From assembly GCA_028285105.1 (NCBI GenBank), contig JANQQE010000005.1, forward strand, positions 1 to 64,000: 64,000 bases of DNA. The letters are read 5' to 3'. This document shows, one piece after another, positions 56,771 to 64,000 of this stretch. A program made the position numbers and the translations under genes. Every line of letters starts with the position of its first letter. Position 1 is the stretch's first letter. The stretch comes from Alphaproteobacteria bacterium (GTDB lineage: Bacteria; Planctomycetota; Phycisphaerae; UBA1845). The notes beneath the pieces are model-generated. The model was not told the origin of the DNA. It was given only the letters and a program-made list of their open reading frames with translations, and did not search any database.

Positions 56771-56857
56771 CGGAGGAGGAGGGATTCGAACCCCCGGTAC
56801 GGTCACCCGTACACTGGTTTTCAAAACCAGCGCCTTCAGCCGCTCGGCCACTCCTCC
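56771..56857 (-). tRNA. tRNA-Ser (anticodon UGA)
   Basis: An 87-nt minus-strand cloverleaf: acceptor GGAGGAG pairs with CTCCTCC, discriminator G, D arm GCCGAGCGGC, anticodon stem-loop CTGGTTTTGAAAACCAG with anticodon TGA, a long variable arm (TGTACGGGTGACCGTAC) typical of serine tRNA, and T loop TTCGAAT. CCA is not encoded. Its 3' 19 nt are the repeated att-like core of the array to the left. Confidence 0.97.
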
Positions 56858-57033
56858 AGCTTGCCGCTATCTCGACTCACAAACCACCAAGTCTGCCACC
56901 GAACGGGCGTCGAAGCGAGACAGTCGGCTGGATTGGTGGGCACCTTACCACAGACGAATCGCAATTTCTAGATCGTGTTCCTCTTTCGATTCATGGGTTG
57001 AATCGATTGTCCGCACGTGGAACAATCTTACTG

Positions 57034-57297
57034 ATGAAGCTCGATGACAAGATCTGTTACTGTTACCACGTACCGCTCCGCAAGTTACTTAATTTTTCAC
57101 GGCGGACTCGACCGGTCAAGGCCAGTCAGATGACTGAGTGCCTGGGGGCGGGCACAGGGTGCGGGTGGTGCATACCTTTTCTTAAGAAAATCGCCGACGC
57201 TCCCGATCGGTTTGAAGCCGAGGAGATCGTCGGCGATGAGTATGCCGAGCAGCGTTCCGAATATATCAAGACCAAGCAGCCTAAGAACGAATTCTAG
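57034..57297 (+). CDS. BFD-like [2Fe-2S]-binding protein
   Basis: A small protein of 87 residues from ATG 57034. Cysteines C8-x-C10 and C43-x2-C46 (CYCYHV and GCGWC) match the [2Fe-2S] site of bacterioferritin-associated-ferredoxin-type domains (Fer2_BFD), and the length suits a stand-alone domain. Such proteins pass electrons or help release iron from storage. No bacterioferritin gene is adjacent. It is the first chromosomal gene beyond the tRNA. A TTG start at 56998 would add 12 residues but has no support. Confidence 0.82.
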   Translation: MKLDDKICYCYHVPLRKLLNFSRRTRPVKASQMTECLGAGTGCGWCIPFLKKIADAPDRFEAEEIVGDEYAEQRSEYIKTKQPKNEF

Positions 57298-57374
57298 AAT
57301 CTGAATGGGTTTGGGGCCGTTTTGAAAAGCGTTTGGTGCCTAACAGGCTGACATTCACTTCGAACAATGGCTAC

Positions 57375-58094
57375 CTAAAAATCGTTGCGCACGATCAACT
57401 TGAATTCGCCGGACCCTGTTCCTTCGATCGTTTCCTCGAATCCAAACGATTCGTCTGTGACGGTTTGCTCTGTTGACGAACCGTAATTCAGCGTTTCTGG
57501 ATCCGTGAGTTCGCCCTCCAGAATATAGTGGCCAGAGAAAGTTACGCTTGAATCGGCATCATCGTCGTTTTGCGGATCGTCGTCGATTTCATTGAAGAAG
57601 AACTGTCCGCCGACGAAGTCGAACTCGATGCGAAAACGTGTTTTTTCAAACAGCGCATTGTTGACTTCAAAGGTTGCGTCAGTGCGGACGTCGCGGAAGC
57701 TGTCGCCGATGGTTTCGCGGGTGACCCAACTGAAGTTTTTCATGCCCGACTCTTCAAAGAAGTCGATCTCCGGCATGTCGGTCAGGTCATCGGGCTGTGC
57801 TGTGCTGAGCAGACCAAGCATCAGCGGAGCGGAAACAGGCTTGAAATCTTCGCCGAACGTGACGGTGTGGCGCGAAGTAGATTCGACGACAAAGGGATCG
57901 CTATCGCCTGAACGTGAAGCGATTGTATAGTCGGCATCGCCTTCAAAGTCGCCGAGCAGGCAAGATTCTACGATGATGTCGGTTGTGCCGTCGTCATTTT
58001 CGACGATGGTCACTTCGCATGCAGCCATCGCCGTTAACAGAAACCCTGTGATTCCCAACAGTTGAAATTGCTTGAATTGCCATAAACGTCTCAC
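57375..58094 (-). CDS. Putative lipoprotein of unknown function
   Basis: GTG 58094 has AAGGAGG upstream; 239 residues. The N terminus is a hydrophobic signal ending in a lipobox-like LTAMAAC, so Cys 26 may carry a lipid. The mature part is acidic and beta-rich (FVVESTSRHTVTF, DPQNDDDADSSVTFSGHYIL). I recognise no family. It stands alone between the BFD-like gene and ridA. Confidence 0.72.
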   Translation of the reverse strand: MRRLWQFKQFQLLGITGFLLTAMAACEVTIVENDDGTTDIIVESCLLGDFEGDADYTIASRSGDSDPFVVESTSRHTVTFGEDFKPVSAPLMLGLLSTAQPDDLTDMPEIDFFEESGMKNFSWVTRETIGDSFRDVRTDATFEVNNALFEKTRFRIEFDFVGGQFFFNEIDDDPQNDDDADSSVTFSGHYILEGELTDPETLNYGSSTEQTVTDESFGFEETIEGTGSGEFKLIVRNDF

Positions 58095-58210
58095 AATAAA
58101 CGTCCTCCTTGAGTTTCAAAGTTTGGCCCGGCATCGAATGTTTTCTTAAGCGCTGGTGAGTGTAAGGGAAGAGCGATGGTTCTATCAAGTATGAGTTTGA
58201 TGCGGTCGAC

Positions 58211-58669
58211 CTATTCCAACTCAGCGACCATTTCCAATTCGACCGATGCATTGAGCGGTAGAGACGCGACTCCGACGGCGCTCCGCACGTGCTTGCCCGC
58301 ATCTCCGAATAGCTTTCCGCAAAGTTCGCTTGCACCGTTGGCGACCTTGGGCTGGTCGGTAAATTCCGGCGTGGATGCGACGAACACGCACAGCCGAACG
58401 ATGCGAATGATCTTGTCGATCCCGCCGGCGATCGATGCGATGGCGGCCAGTGCATTGAGCGCGCAAAGCTCAGCCGCTTGTTGCGCATCGGGCAGGCTCA
58501 CTTCGTTTCCAACCTTGCCTTGATACATGACTTCGCCAGCTTTGAGTGGGATTTGTCCGCTGGTGTATGCGAGATTTCCGACGATTGTTGCTGGCACGTA
58601 AATTCCCACGGGCTGGGCGACGGCAGGGAGTTTCAGATTCAATTCAATCAATCGCTGCGACGGTTTCAT
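58211..58669 (-). CDS. ridA: RidA/YjgF-family enamine-imine deaminase
   Basis: A 152-residue protein of the RidA family, which hydrolyses reactive enamine/imine intermediates made by PLP enzymes. Signatures are YTSGQIPL near 37, a central helix with AALNALA-type sequence, and the conserved tail RSAVGVASLPLNASVELE, whose arginine binds the substrate carboxylate. It is longer than the classical 125-130 residues, as in the subgroup of about 150. Its ATG overlaps the scpA stop codon by 4 nt, so the two are co-transcribed; I see no functional link. Confidence 0.92.
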   Translation of the reverse strand: MKPSQRLIELNLKLPAVAQPVGIYVPATIVGNLAYTSGQIPLKAGEVMYQGKVGNEVSLPDAQQAAELCALNALAAIASIAGGIDKIIRIVRLCVFVASTPEFTDQPKVANGASELCGKLFGDAGKHVRSAVGVASLPLNASVELEMVAELE

Positions 58670-59580
58670 TCGACCGGTTCCTTTTCCACAATCGAATTAT
58701 CTGCATCATCGGTATGCACATCTTCGTCATTATGATCGTCGTCGGTCTCGTGGAATGCGTTTAAGACATCGTTGGGATTCGAACGATAGTCAGTATCTTC
58801 ATCGACAGTGATTGGCTGATCGTCGAGCAGTTGTAGTTGTATCTCGTCGAACTCGCCTTGCTGAACAGCACGAATGCGATTCTTGCGAATCAACTCCAGC
58901 ACTGCAAGAAACAGTCCGATCAGTTGCGATTTGGTGCGACCCTCGAACAGCGACTGAAATATCTGGCCGTCCTTGTTGCGACCGAGGATGTCGAGGATGT
59001 CGGCCGCGTGCAGCGCAATCGGTGTGTCGTCGTAGAGAACTTCATGCTCCTTGTTGCGAACGCCGGTTGCGTCGAGTACTTTTTGAAATGCGGCGATCAA
59101 GTCCCAAATCTGAACGTCGTCGAGATCGACCTCGTCTTCATCGATGCGTGGAACTACCGGGACGCGCTCATGTCGCATCGACCGCTCCTCACGGACCTCG
59201 TCCAGCGTAGCAGCCGCATCCTTGAACCGTTTGTAGTCCAGCAGTTGCTTGACCAGTTCCATCCGCGGGTCGATGAATTCGTCCTCTTCTTCGACGACAG
59301 GCGGTTTGGGGAGCAACGTTCGCGATTTGATTTCCATCAGGGTGGCGGCCATCACGATGAAGTCTGCGGCGAGGTTGGGGTCAAGATCTTCCAAGACGCG
59401 AATGTAGGCGACGTATTGCTCGGTGATTTGGGTGATGGGGATATCGTAAATATCCACCTCGCTGCGTCGGATCAGAAATAGCAGCAGGTCGAGCGGGCCG
59501 TTGTATGCGTCAAGATCAACTTTGTAGTCGGGCACTGCAGAATTCCGTTGTTTGGGGTCGTGATGGCTGGATTGAACCAA
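58666..59580 (-). CDS. scpA: Segregation and condensation protein A
   Basis: ScpA is the kleisin of the SMC-ScpAB condensin that organises and segregates the chromosome. The N-terminal signature GPLDLLLFLIRRSEVDIYDIPI is present (seen as GPLDLLLF and EVDIYDIPI), followed by the conserved helix ADFIVMAATLMEIKSRTLLP (AADFIVMAATL, KSRTLLP). A winged-helix end follows at about 210-250 (FLAVLELIRKNRI), and then an acidic tail (DDDHNDEDVHTDD). The start is uncertain: TTG 59580 gives 304 residues and GTG 59535 gives 289. scpB is not in the window. It is upstream of and overlaps ridA. Confidence 0.93.
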   Translation of the reverse strand: MVQSSHHDPKQRNSAVPDYKVDLDAYNGPLDLLLFLIRRSEVDIYDIPITQITEQYVAYIRVLEDLDPNLAADFIVMAATLMEIKSRTLLPKPPVVEEEDEFIDPRMELVKQLLDYKRFKDAAATLDEVREERSMRHERVPVVPRIDEDEVDLDDVQIWDLIAAFQKVLDATGVRNKEHEVLYDDTPIALHAADILDILGRNKDGQIFQSLFEGRTKSQLIGLFLAVLELIRKNRIRAVQQGEFDEIQLQLLDDQPITVDEDTDYRSNPNDVLNAFHETDDDHNDEDVHTDDADNSIVEKEPVE

Positions 59581-59800
59581 GTTCCGCTAGATACAACCGT
59601 TATTGTCGTCTCAATCCAAACTGGATGCAATTCGACGAAACCGGTTTTCCATACCAAAATCCATTGAAATCTCAGATGGCTGTTGGGTACTGTCAAAACC
59701 AACGGGAAACCGTGCTACTCCTTTACGGATGGCAGAGCCTGCGCCACAGGCATATAGCCCAAATCTTGGTAAATAACGAAATTGCAGAGAAGGAATCAAC

Positions 59801-61327
59801 ATGGCCCCACGCATGCGTTCAATTGGAATTTTCGTTTTGACATTGTGTACACCGCTGATGGTATGGGCCGGTGCGGTTTGTGATGAAGACGGTGACGGCG
59901 TGCCCGACGAACAGGACGTTTGTTGCGGAACGCCGCTTGGCGTCATTGTCGATGAGACGGGCCGACCGATCGGCGATCTCGATGGCGACTGCGATGTCGA
60001 TCTTGCTGACTACGCATTGATGCAGGGCAACTTCACCGGTCCACTACCGCCATGTCCGCCCGAATGCATCGATAACAGCGAGTGTGAAGCTGATGAAATG
60101 TGCTTGACGGATGGCGATTGCGGCACGCCCGGCGAGTGTGTTCTCAAGCCGGACATCTGCCCAGCGATCTTCGATCCGGTGTGCGGTTGCGACGGTCAAA
60201 CCTATTCCAATGCCTGCGAAGCGCGGAAGGCCGGCGTGAACATCGACCACGAAGGACCTTGCGTTGTTGTCTGTCAGGACAACATCGAGTGTTTGGCAAC
60301 GGAATACTGCGCATCGGACATTGGAAACTGCGGTGGTGGAGGTGTTTGCACGGATAAGCCTACCGTTTGTCCTCTTTATTACAGTCCGGTTTGCGGATGC
60401 GACGGTGTGACCTACGCAAATCCTTGTTTTGCTGCGGCGGCAGGTGCAAGCATTGCACACGAAGGTCCCTGCCCACCACCTGCTTGCACTGACAACAGTC
60501 AATGCGACCCAGGATTATTCTGTTCGAAGGCGACAGGCGATTGTGGAGGCGCGGGCGAGTGCATACCTGAACCTGAAGTCTGTCCTGCAATCTTCGACCC
60601 GGTGTGCGGTTGCGATGGGCAGACATATTCGAATGCCTGCGTCGCCAATGCGGCAGGCGTGAGCATCGCTTCGGAGGGTGCATGTTCGGAATTCTGTCGA
60701 GTTGACACCGAGTGCGATGCGGACCAGTTGTGCCTCAAGGAAAACTGCCAGAGCATTGAAGGCGAATGCGTCGACAAACCGCAAATCTGCACGATCATCT
60801 TTGATCCGGTATGCGGGTGCGACGGTCAGACTTATGGCAATGCCTGCGCCGCATTGCAAGCCGGCGTCAATGTGGACCATGCCGGACCTTGCGTTCCCGA
60901 ATGTCAAACCGATGCCGAGTGCAGCGCGGCTGGCCAGGGTTATTGCAAGAAGCCGCTCGGCGATTGCAATGGCCCGGGATTCTGCCAGTCGCCTCCGCAA
61001 GCATGCCCGGACATCTTCGACCCGGTGTGCGGTTGCGACGGTCAGACGTATGGCAACGCCTGTGAGGCTTCAGCCGCGGGCGTCAATATACAGCATGACG
61101 GTCCTTGTGCGACGCCATGCATTAGCAATGCGGATTGTTTCGGTGGTGAATACTGCAAACGTCCTCCGAATGACTGCAATTCGATCGGTGAATGTGCCGC
61201 GCCGCCCGGACTTTGCCCGAGGATTTACGATCCGGTTTGCGGTTGTGATGGCGAGACGTATGGCAACGCATGCTTGGCGGCGGTCGCTGGTGTGAACGTC
61301 GAGCACGATGGCGAGTGCTGCGATTAG
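59801..61327 (+). CDS. Secreted six-Kazal-domain protein with half EF-hand module
   Basis: ATG 59801 follows AAGGAA; 508 residues with a signal peptide ([17 protein letters not shown]). Just after it comes one EF-hand-like loop ([16 protein letters not shown], ending NFTGP), half of the paired tail seen in the giant proteins. Six Kazal-type modules follow, each with [20 protein letters not shown]-like sequence ([12 protein letters not shown]), alternating with short Cys-rich linkers (CxxDxECxxDxxC). Kazal domains usually inhibit serine proteases; whether these do is untested. It lies outside the element array, on the chromosomal side of the tRNA. Confidence 0.88.
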   Translation: MAPRMRSIGIFVLTLCTPLMVWAGAVCDEDGDGVPDEQDVCCGTPLGVIVDETGRPIGDLDGDCDVDLADYALMQGNFTGPLPPCPPECIDNSECEADEMCLTDGDCGTPGECVLKPDICPAIFDPVCGCDGQTYSNACEARKAGVNIDHEGPCVVVCQDNIECLATEYCASDIGNCGGGGVCTDKPTVCPLYYSPVCGCDGVTYANPCFAAAAGASIAHEGPCPPPACTDNSQCDPGLFCSKATGDCGGAGECIPEPEVCPAIFDPVCGCDGQTYSNACVANAAGVSIASEGACSEFCRVDTECDADQLCLKENCQSIEGECVDKPQICTIIFDPVCGCDGQTYGNACAALQAGVNVDHAGPCVPECQTDAECSAAGQGYCKKPLGDCNGPGFCQSPPQACPDIFDPVCGCDGQTYGNACEASAAGVNIQHDGPCATPCISNADCFGGEYCKRPPNDCNSIGECAAPPGLCPRIYDPVCGCDGETYGNACLAAVAGVNVEHDGECCD

Positions 61328-61352
61328 AATTGCAACTTAGAAACCAGGGCGC

Positions 61353-62033
61353 TTAGCGGATGTCGCGGACGAGCTGAAACGCTTCAGCCGCCGCGCGTCC
61401 GCAAGCAGCGCCCCAGCGTTTGGCTTGGGCGCGAAGGGCTTGCGTCGAGCGTGGGTGCGGGAAGTCGCGGGCTTCAGTTTCGTAAGCAGACATGGCCTCG
61501 CACTTGGCGTCGAGGAACCTTTCGATATCGATGAATACGCTTGGCGCAAATGTCGGGCCCGTCGAGTCGAATGCCCACTCGCTGGATGACGCGACCTCGA
61601 AAGTGCAAATTGTTTTGACGGCAGACTTCGACATTGGCCGGGTGGCGGTTAAGACGGCTCGATGCGTGATGACGTGATCGAGATTCAAATCGCCGGGATG
61701 GTGCGTGTAGATTTCGTCCGGTTGATGTTTCCCGACAAGTTGCTCAATGCGCTTGCTGATGTCGAGTTGCGAAACGGTGTCGAAGCGGTTGTCGGGAAGG
61801 TCGAAAACTTCGACTGACGTTGCGCCAAGAATCTGCCCCGCACGTTTGGCGTGGGAGTGCAACGAGTCGAGTACACACGCGTCGGCATCGCTGCGGTCGT
61901 TGTGGCGGCTTGTGATGCCTTCGCCGAGGATGGCGATGTGAACCTGATCTCCGTCGGCGGCATGCCGCGCGATCGTGCCTCCACAGCCAAGTACCTCGTC
62001 GTCCGGATGAGCGGCAACCACCAGCACGTTCAC
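61353..62033 (-). CDS. PIG-L family deacetylase
   Basis: A 226-residue zinc-dependent de-N-acetylase of the PIG-L/LmbE family. The metal-binding motif AHPDDEVLGCGG is at 8-19 and the second, THHPGDLNLDH, near 114-124. These enzymes remove acetyl groups from N-acetylated sugars. It is the last gene of the minus-strand glycan run and overlaps the CMP-sugar synthetase by 4 nt, which suggests a substrate in surface-sugar synthesis. Confidence 0.9.
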   Translation of the reverse strand: MNVLVVAAHPDDEVLGCGGTIARHAADGDQVHIAILGEGITSRHNDRSDADACVLDSLHSHAKRAGQILGATSVEVFDLPDNRFDTVSQLDISKRIEQLVGKHQPDEIYTHHPGDLNLDHVITHRAVLTATRPMSKSAVKTICTFEVASSSEWAFDSTGPTFAPSVFIDIERFLDAKCEAMSAYETEARDFPHPRSTQALRAQAKRWGAACGRAAAEAFQLVRDIR

Positions 62034-62731
62034 AGTTCGGCCTCCTGATTCGATAGCAGAAATTCGGCCCAGAGTAAGTCACGGGGCTCGTCGATGTCCA
62101 CCGTTTCATTCGGCGGCGACGCAAATGCCAGCGTATCGGGACCGAGAAACGAGCGATGCGTTTCGAGGAATCCGCGGCGGGCGATCATGACAAGGCCGTC
62201 ACCGCGAACGGATTGCGGAAGTTCTTTTCGCGGTGTGTCGTATACTTTGGGTTCGCGCGGTTGAAGGTTTCCGTCGACAACGTTCATTGCCCATTCGGGC
62301 GGATGTTCGAGCGGTGCGATACTTTGCAGCGATTGGCCGTTTCGGTTGATGAATTGTTCGTATGCATTTCGGATGGTCGCCGCGCTGCGGAATGGACTGG
62401 TCGGGAGTAGGGCGACGACGGGTTGATTCGCATCGTGCCCATTGGTGAGTTCATCGCAAATCGTTGCGCACACTTCGGCGACGCCGGTGCGGTCGTCGGC
62501 CAACGTTGCGGAGCGTTTGTGCGGGGTGGCTCTATGGCGCTCGGCGATATCCAGAATCTCAGCATCGTCGGACGAAACGTAGACCTTATCGAACAATTCA
62601 GAAACCTTGGCCGCATCGATCGTCCACGCCAACAGCGGTTTACCGCCGAGCGGGGCGATGTTCTTTCGCGGGAAACGTTTCGATCCGCCGCGCGCGGGGA
62701 TGATGCAAATGGGTTGGTTTGATGCGGTCAT
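62030..62731 (-). CDS. CMP-sugar synthetase (NeuA/PseF-like cytidylyltransferase)
   Basis: A 233-residue nucleotidyltransferase. The N-terminal IIPARGGSKRFPRKNI with GGKPLLAWTI is the CTP-binding signature of acylneuraminate and pseudaminate cytidylyltransferases. VYVSSDDAEI and the helix after ATLADDRTGV also fit. It should activate a nonulosonic or related sugar acid as CMP-sugar; which sugar is not clear, since no synthase is in the window. It overlaps its neighbours by 4 nt at both ends. Confidence 0.88.
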   Translation of the reverse strand: MTASNQPICIIPARGGSKRFPRKNIAPLGGKPLLAWTIDAAKVSELFDKVYVSSDDAEILDIAERHRATPHKRSATLADDRTGVAEVCATICDELTNGHDANQPVVALLPTSPFRSAATIRNAYEQFINRNGQSLQSIAPLEHPPEWAMNVVDGNLQPREPKVYDTPRKELPQSVRGDGLVMIARRGFLETHRSFLGPDTLAFASPPNETVDIDEPRDLLWAEFLLSNQEAEL

Positions 62732-63441
62732 GTGCAGTCCTGCGAAATGCGGGATCGATTCAGAAGTACGTCGCGACTTTCGGGCCCGTGGTTGAAGAGC
62801 AGGTCAACGGCAGACAAGTTCGATTCAAATGCTCGCCCACGAATCTGCGAGTAATGCGGATGTTCGTAATCCTGAAACGAAACTGAGATTTCCGCCTCCT
62901 CGAATGGTTTCAAGTCGATGTAATTCCGCCCGAGCGGACCGGAAATGTATTCGGTCGCTTTCTGCGATTTGCATATGTTGACGAGCATTTCGTTGCGTCG
63001 CCCAGAGACATTCAGCATCGAGCTTTGAACACATGGCGTTTCGATTGCAAATGCGTTAAGCAAATACTCGCTGATGGTTTTGCACAGCAGGTAGAGATTC
63101 GTCCAATCCTTCTCATAGACATGCGCAAAGAAATCTTCGTGGGTTCCAAAGTATGGAGTTTGCCCGTAGGCTTGCTTCAACGTTTCCCAATGCTTGCGTG
63201 CCCAGCGCAGTTGGTTGTCGATCTCGACGCCGCAAATCGGCAAATCGCCGAATCGTCCCTTGGTTTTCACCGGTACGGTCAGCCAAGTTGGTCCGTTAGC
63301 GGCGAGCACACGGTTGCGATTGACAAAACTATTTTTCTCAATTTGCACATGGTCGAGAATCACGTGTACGTCGCTGCGGGCGATCCGTTCGAAGTACCCG
63401 AGCCAGGGCAGATATGCCGGTTGGTTGATCGACACGATCAT
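62728..63441 (-). CDS. WbqC-like family protein
   Basis: A 237-residue protein of the WbqC family (PF08889-like), found in O-antigen and capsule clusters; the reaction is not established. Signatures are INQPAYLPWLGYFERI at the start, VQIEKNSFVNRNRV near 35, and LTVPVK. It overlaps the flanking methyltransferase and CMP-sugar synthetase genes by 4 nt, implying one operon. Confidence 0.85.
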   Translation of the reverse strand: MIVSINQPAYLPWLGYFERIARSDVHVILDHVQIEKNSFVNRNRVLAANGPTWLTVPVKTKGRFGDLPICGVEIDNQLRWARKHWETLKQAYGQTPYFGTHEDFFAHVYEKDWTNLYLLCKTISEYLLNAFAIETPCVQSSMLNVSGRRNEMLVNICKSQKATEYISGPLGRNYIDLKPFEEAEISVSFQDYEHPHYSQIRGRAFESNLSAVDLLFNHGPESRDVLLNRSRISQDCT

Positions 63442-64000
63442 TTCGCAGCGGCTGCCTTCCTGATCGACACGCAGAAATCATGCGGCAGGTAATCGAGTCG
63501 CAGACAAACGAAAGGCGAAAGCGATCGGCAGAAATCCAGCGTACGCAGTGGGTCGGCGCGGAACTCATCGTCGTCATCCGTTTGAGCCCAGTTACTCAGT
63601 GACGTAAAGATTAACCTATCGCAGGCGAGTTCGAACATGCGCGAAATCAGTGCGAACATCTTCTGCTCACAGTCGCCTTCTAACAGATAAAAGATTCCGT
63701 TGGCAATCACGAAATTAGCCACCGGCGCATTGTTGTCGGTGAGGATATCAAACTGTCGTGCATCCAGTCCGCGCGATTGGGCGTACTGGACCATGCCGGG
63801 ACAAACATCAACACCGACGTAAGTCGCATCTGCCACTCGATCTTTAAGCAACACACCAAAATCACCCAACCCGCAACCAACATCCAGCACACTCTTGCCT
63901 CGATAATCGCACGCATCAATCAGCACGTTGAAACGCGCCATCTGACTCTCGCGAGAACCGTAATCCAGCGCCGAGATGCCCGGACCGAAGTGGGCCAAAC
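63438..64000 (-). CDS. SAM-dependent methyltransferase, 5' end beyond window
   Basis: A class I methyltransferase cut by the right edge; at least 186 residues are visible. Motif I is VLDVGCGLGDFG, followed by YVGVDVCPGMV (motif II) and FVIANGIFYLLEG. The reading frame is open to the last base, and the TTG at 63998 is a weak start, so I treat it as partial. It is the first visible gene of the overlapping glycan run. Confidence 0.87.
   Translation of the reverse strand, partial: LAHFGPGISALDYGSRESQMARFNVLIDACDYRGKSVLDVGCGLGDFGVLLKDRVADATYVGVDVCPGMVQYAQSRGLDARQFDILTDNNAPVANFVIANGIFYLLEGDCEQKMFALISRMFELACDRLIFTSLSNWAQTDDDDEFRADPLRTLDFCRSLSPFVCLRLDYLPHDFCVSIRKAAAAK

Larger units (their letters stand above)
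26491..56771. mobile_element. tRNA-Ser-associated element 2 (about 30 kb)
   Basis: Runs from core B to the intact tRNA-Ser gene, whose 3' end is core C. It has the same left-end and right-end sequences as element 1. Cargo is two sigma-kinase modules with four giant secreted proteins, a frameshifted LamG-like gene and a secreted hydrolase. No recombinase, conjugation or phage genes are recognisable. The intact tRNA sits on the right, as expected if every integration restored the tRNA 3' end on that side. Confidence 0.6.

Overview
The window looks like a chromosomal segment of a planctomycete-type bacterium, probably close to Phycisphaerae. I infer this from four ECF sigma factors of the HTLQPTALVHEAY type (PF07638/TIGR02999-like), each translationally coupled to a giant membrane Ser/Thr kinase with TPR repeats. 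Very large secreted proteins built from calcium-binding thrombospondin-3-like repeats and ending in a paired EF-hand (dockerin-like) tail point the same way. No taxonomic marker gene is present, so the lineage is an inference.

Layout. From the left edge to about 56.8 kb the DNA reads as a tandem array of tRNA-Ser-associated elements. A complete tRNA-Ser(UGA) gene lies on the minus strand at 56771-56857. The last 19 nt of that gene recur at 4505-4523 and 26491-26509. Each copy has a conserved right-end sequence on its left (A 4245-4504, B 26137-26490, C 56418-56770), and the two internal copies have a conserved left-end sequence on their right (4524-4672, 26510-26655). This is the pattern expected when elements insert side by side at the 3' end of one tRNA gene. 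Element 0 runs off the left edge, element 1 is about 22 kb and element 2 about 30 kb. I see no integrase, relaxase or phage gene in either complete element.

Cargo. The two complete elements carry four modules. Each module has an ECF sigma gene overlapping a Ser/Thr kinase-TPR gene by 4 nt, divergent from one or two giant secreted-protein genes: 4782-13379, 13917-25873, 26890-39020 and 39157-52710. The secreted proteins combine convertase-P-like, beta-helix, LamG, legume-lectin-like, ALK-like glycine-rich, FGE-like, LVIVD, HYR-like, FG-GAP, RTX, cadherin and autotransporter-strand domains. Nearly all end in a Cys-containing double EF-hand tail. Their upstream regions share two families of conserved sequence, which may be the targets of the cognate sigma factors. 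My reading is that each module is a signalling unit in which kinase and sigma control expression of surface or exported proteins. Element 2 also carries a frameshifted LamG-like gene and a secreted alpha/beta hydrolase.

Right of the tRNA lies ordinary chromosome: a BFD-like [2Fe-2S] protein, a putative lipoprotein, ridA-scpA, a secreted six-Kazal protein carrying half of the same EF-hand tail, and a tightly overlapping minus-strand run (methyltransferase, WbqC-like, CMP-sugar synthetase, PIG-L deacetylase) typical of surface-glycan synthesis.

Coordinates and domain names come from reading translations by eye. No database search or folding program was run.
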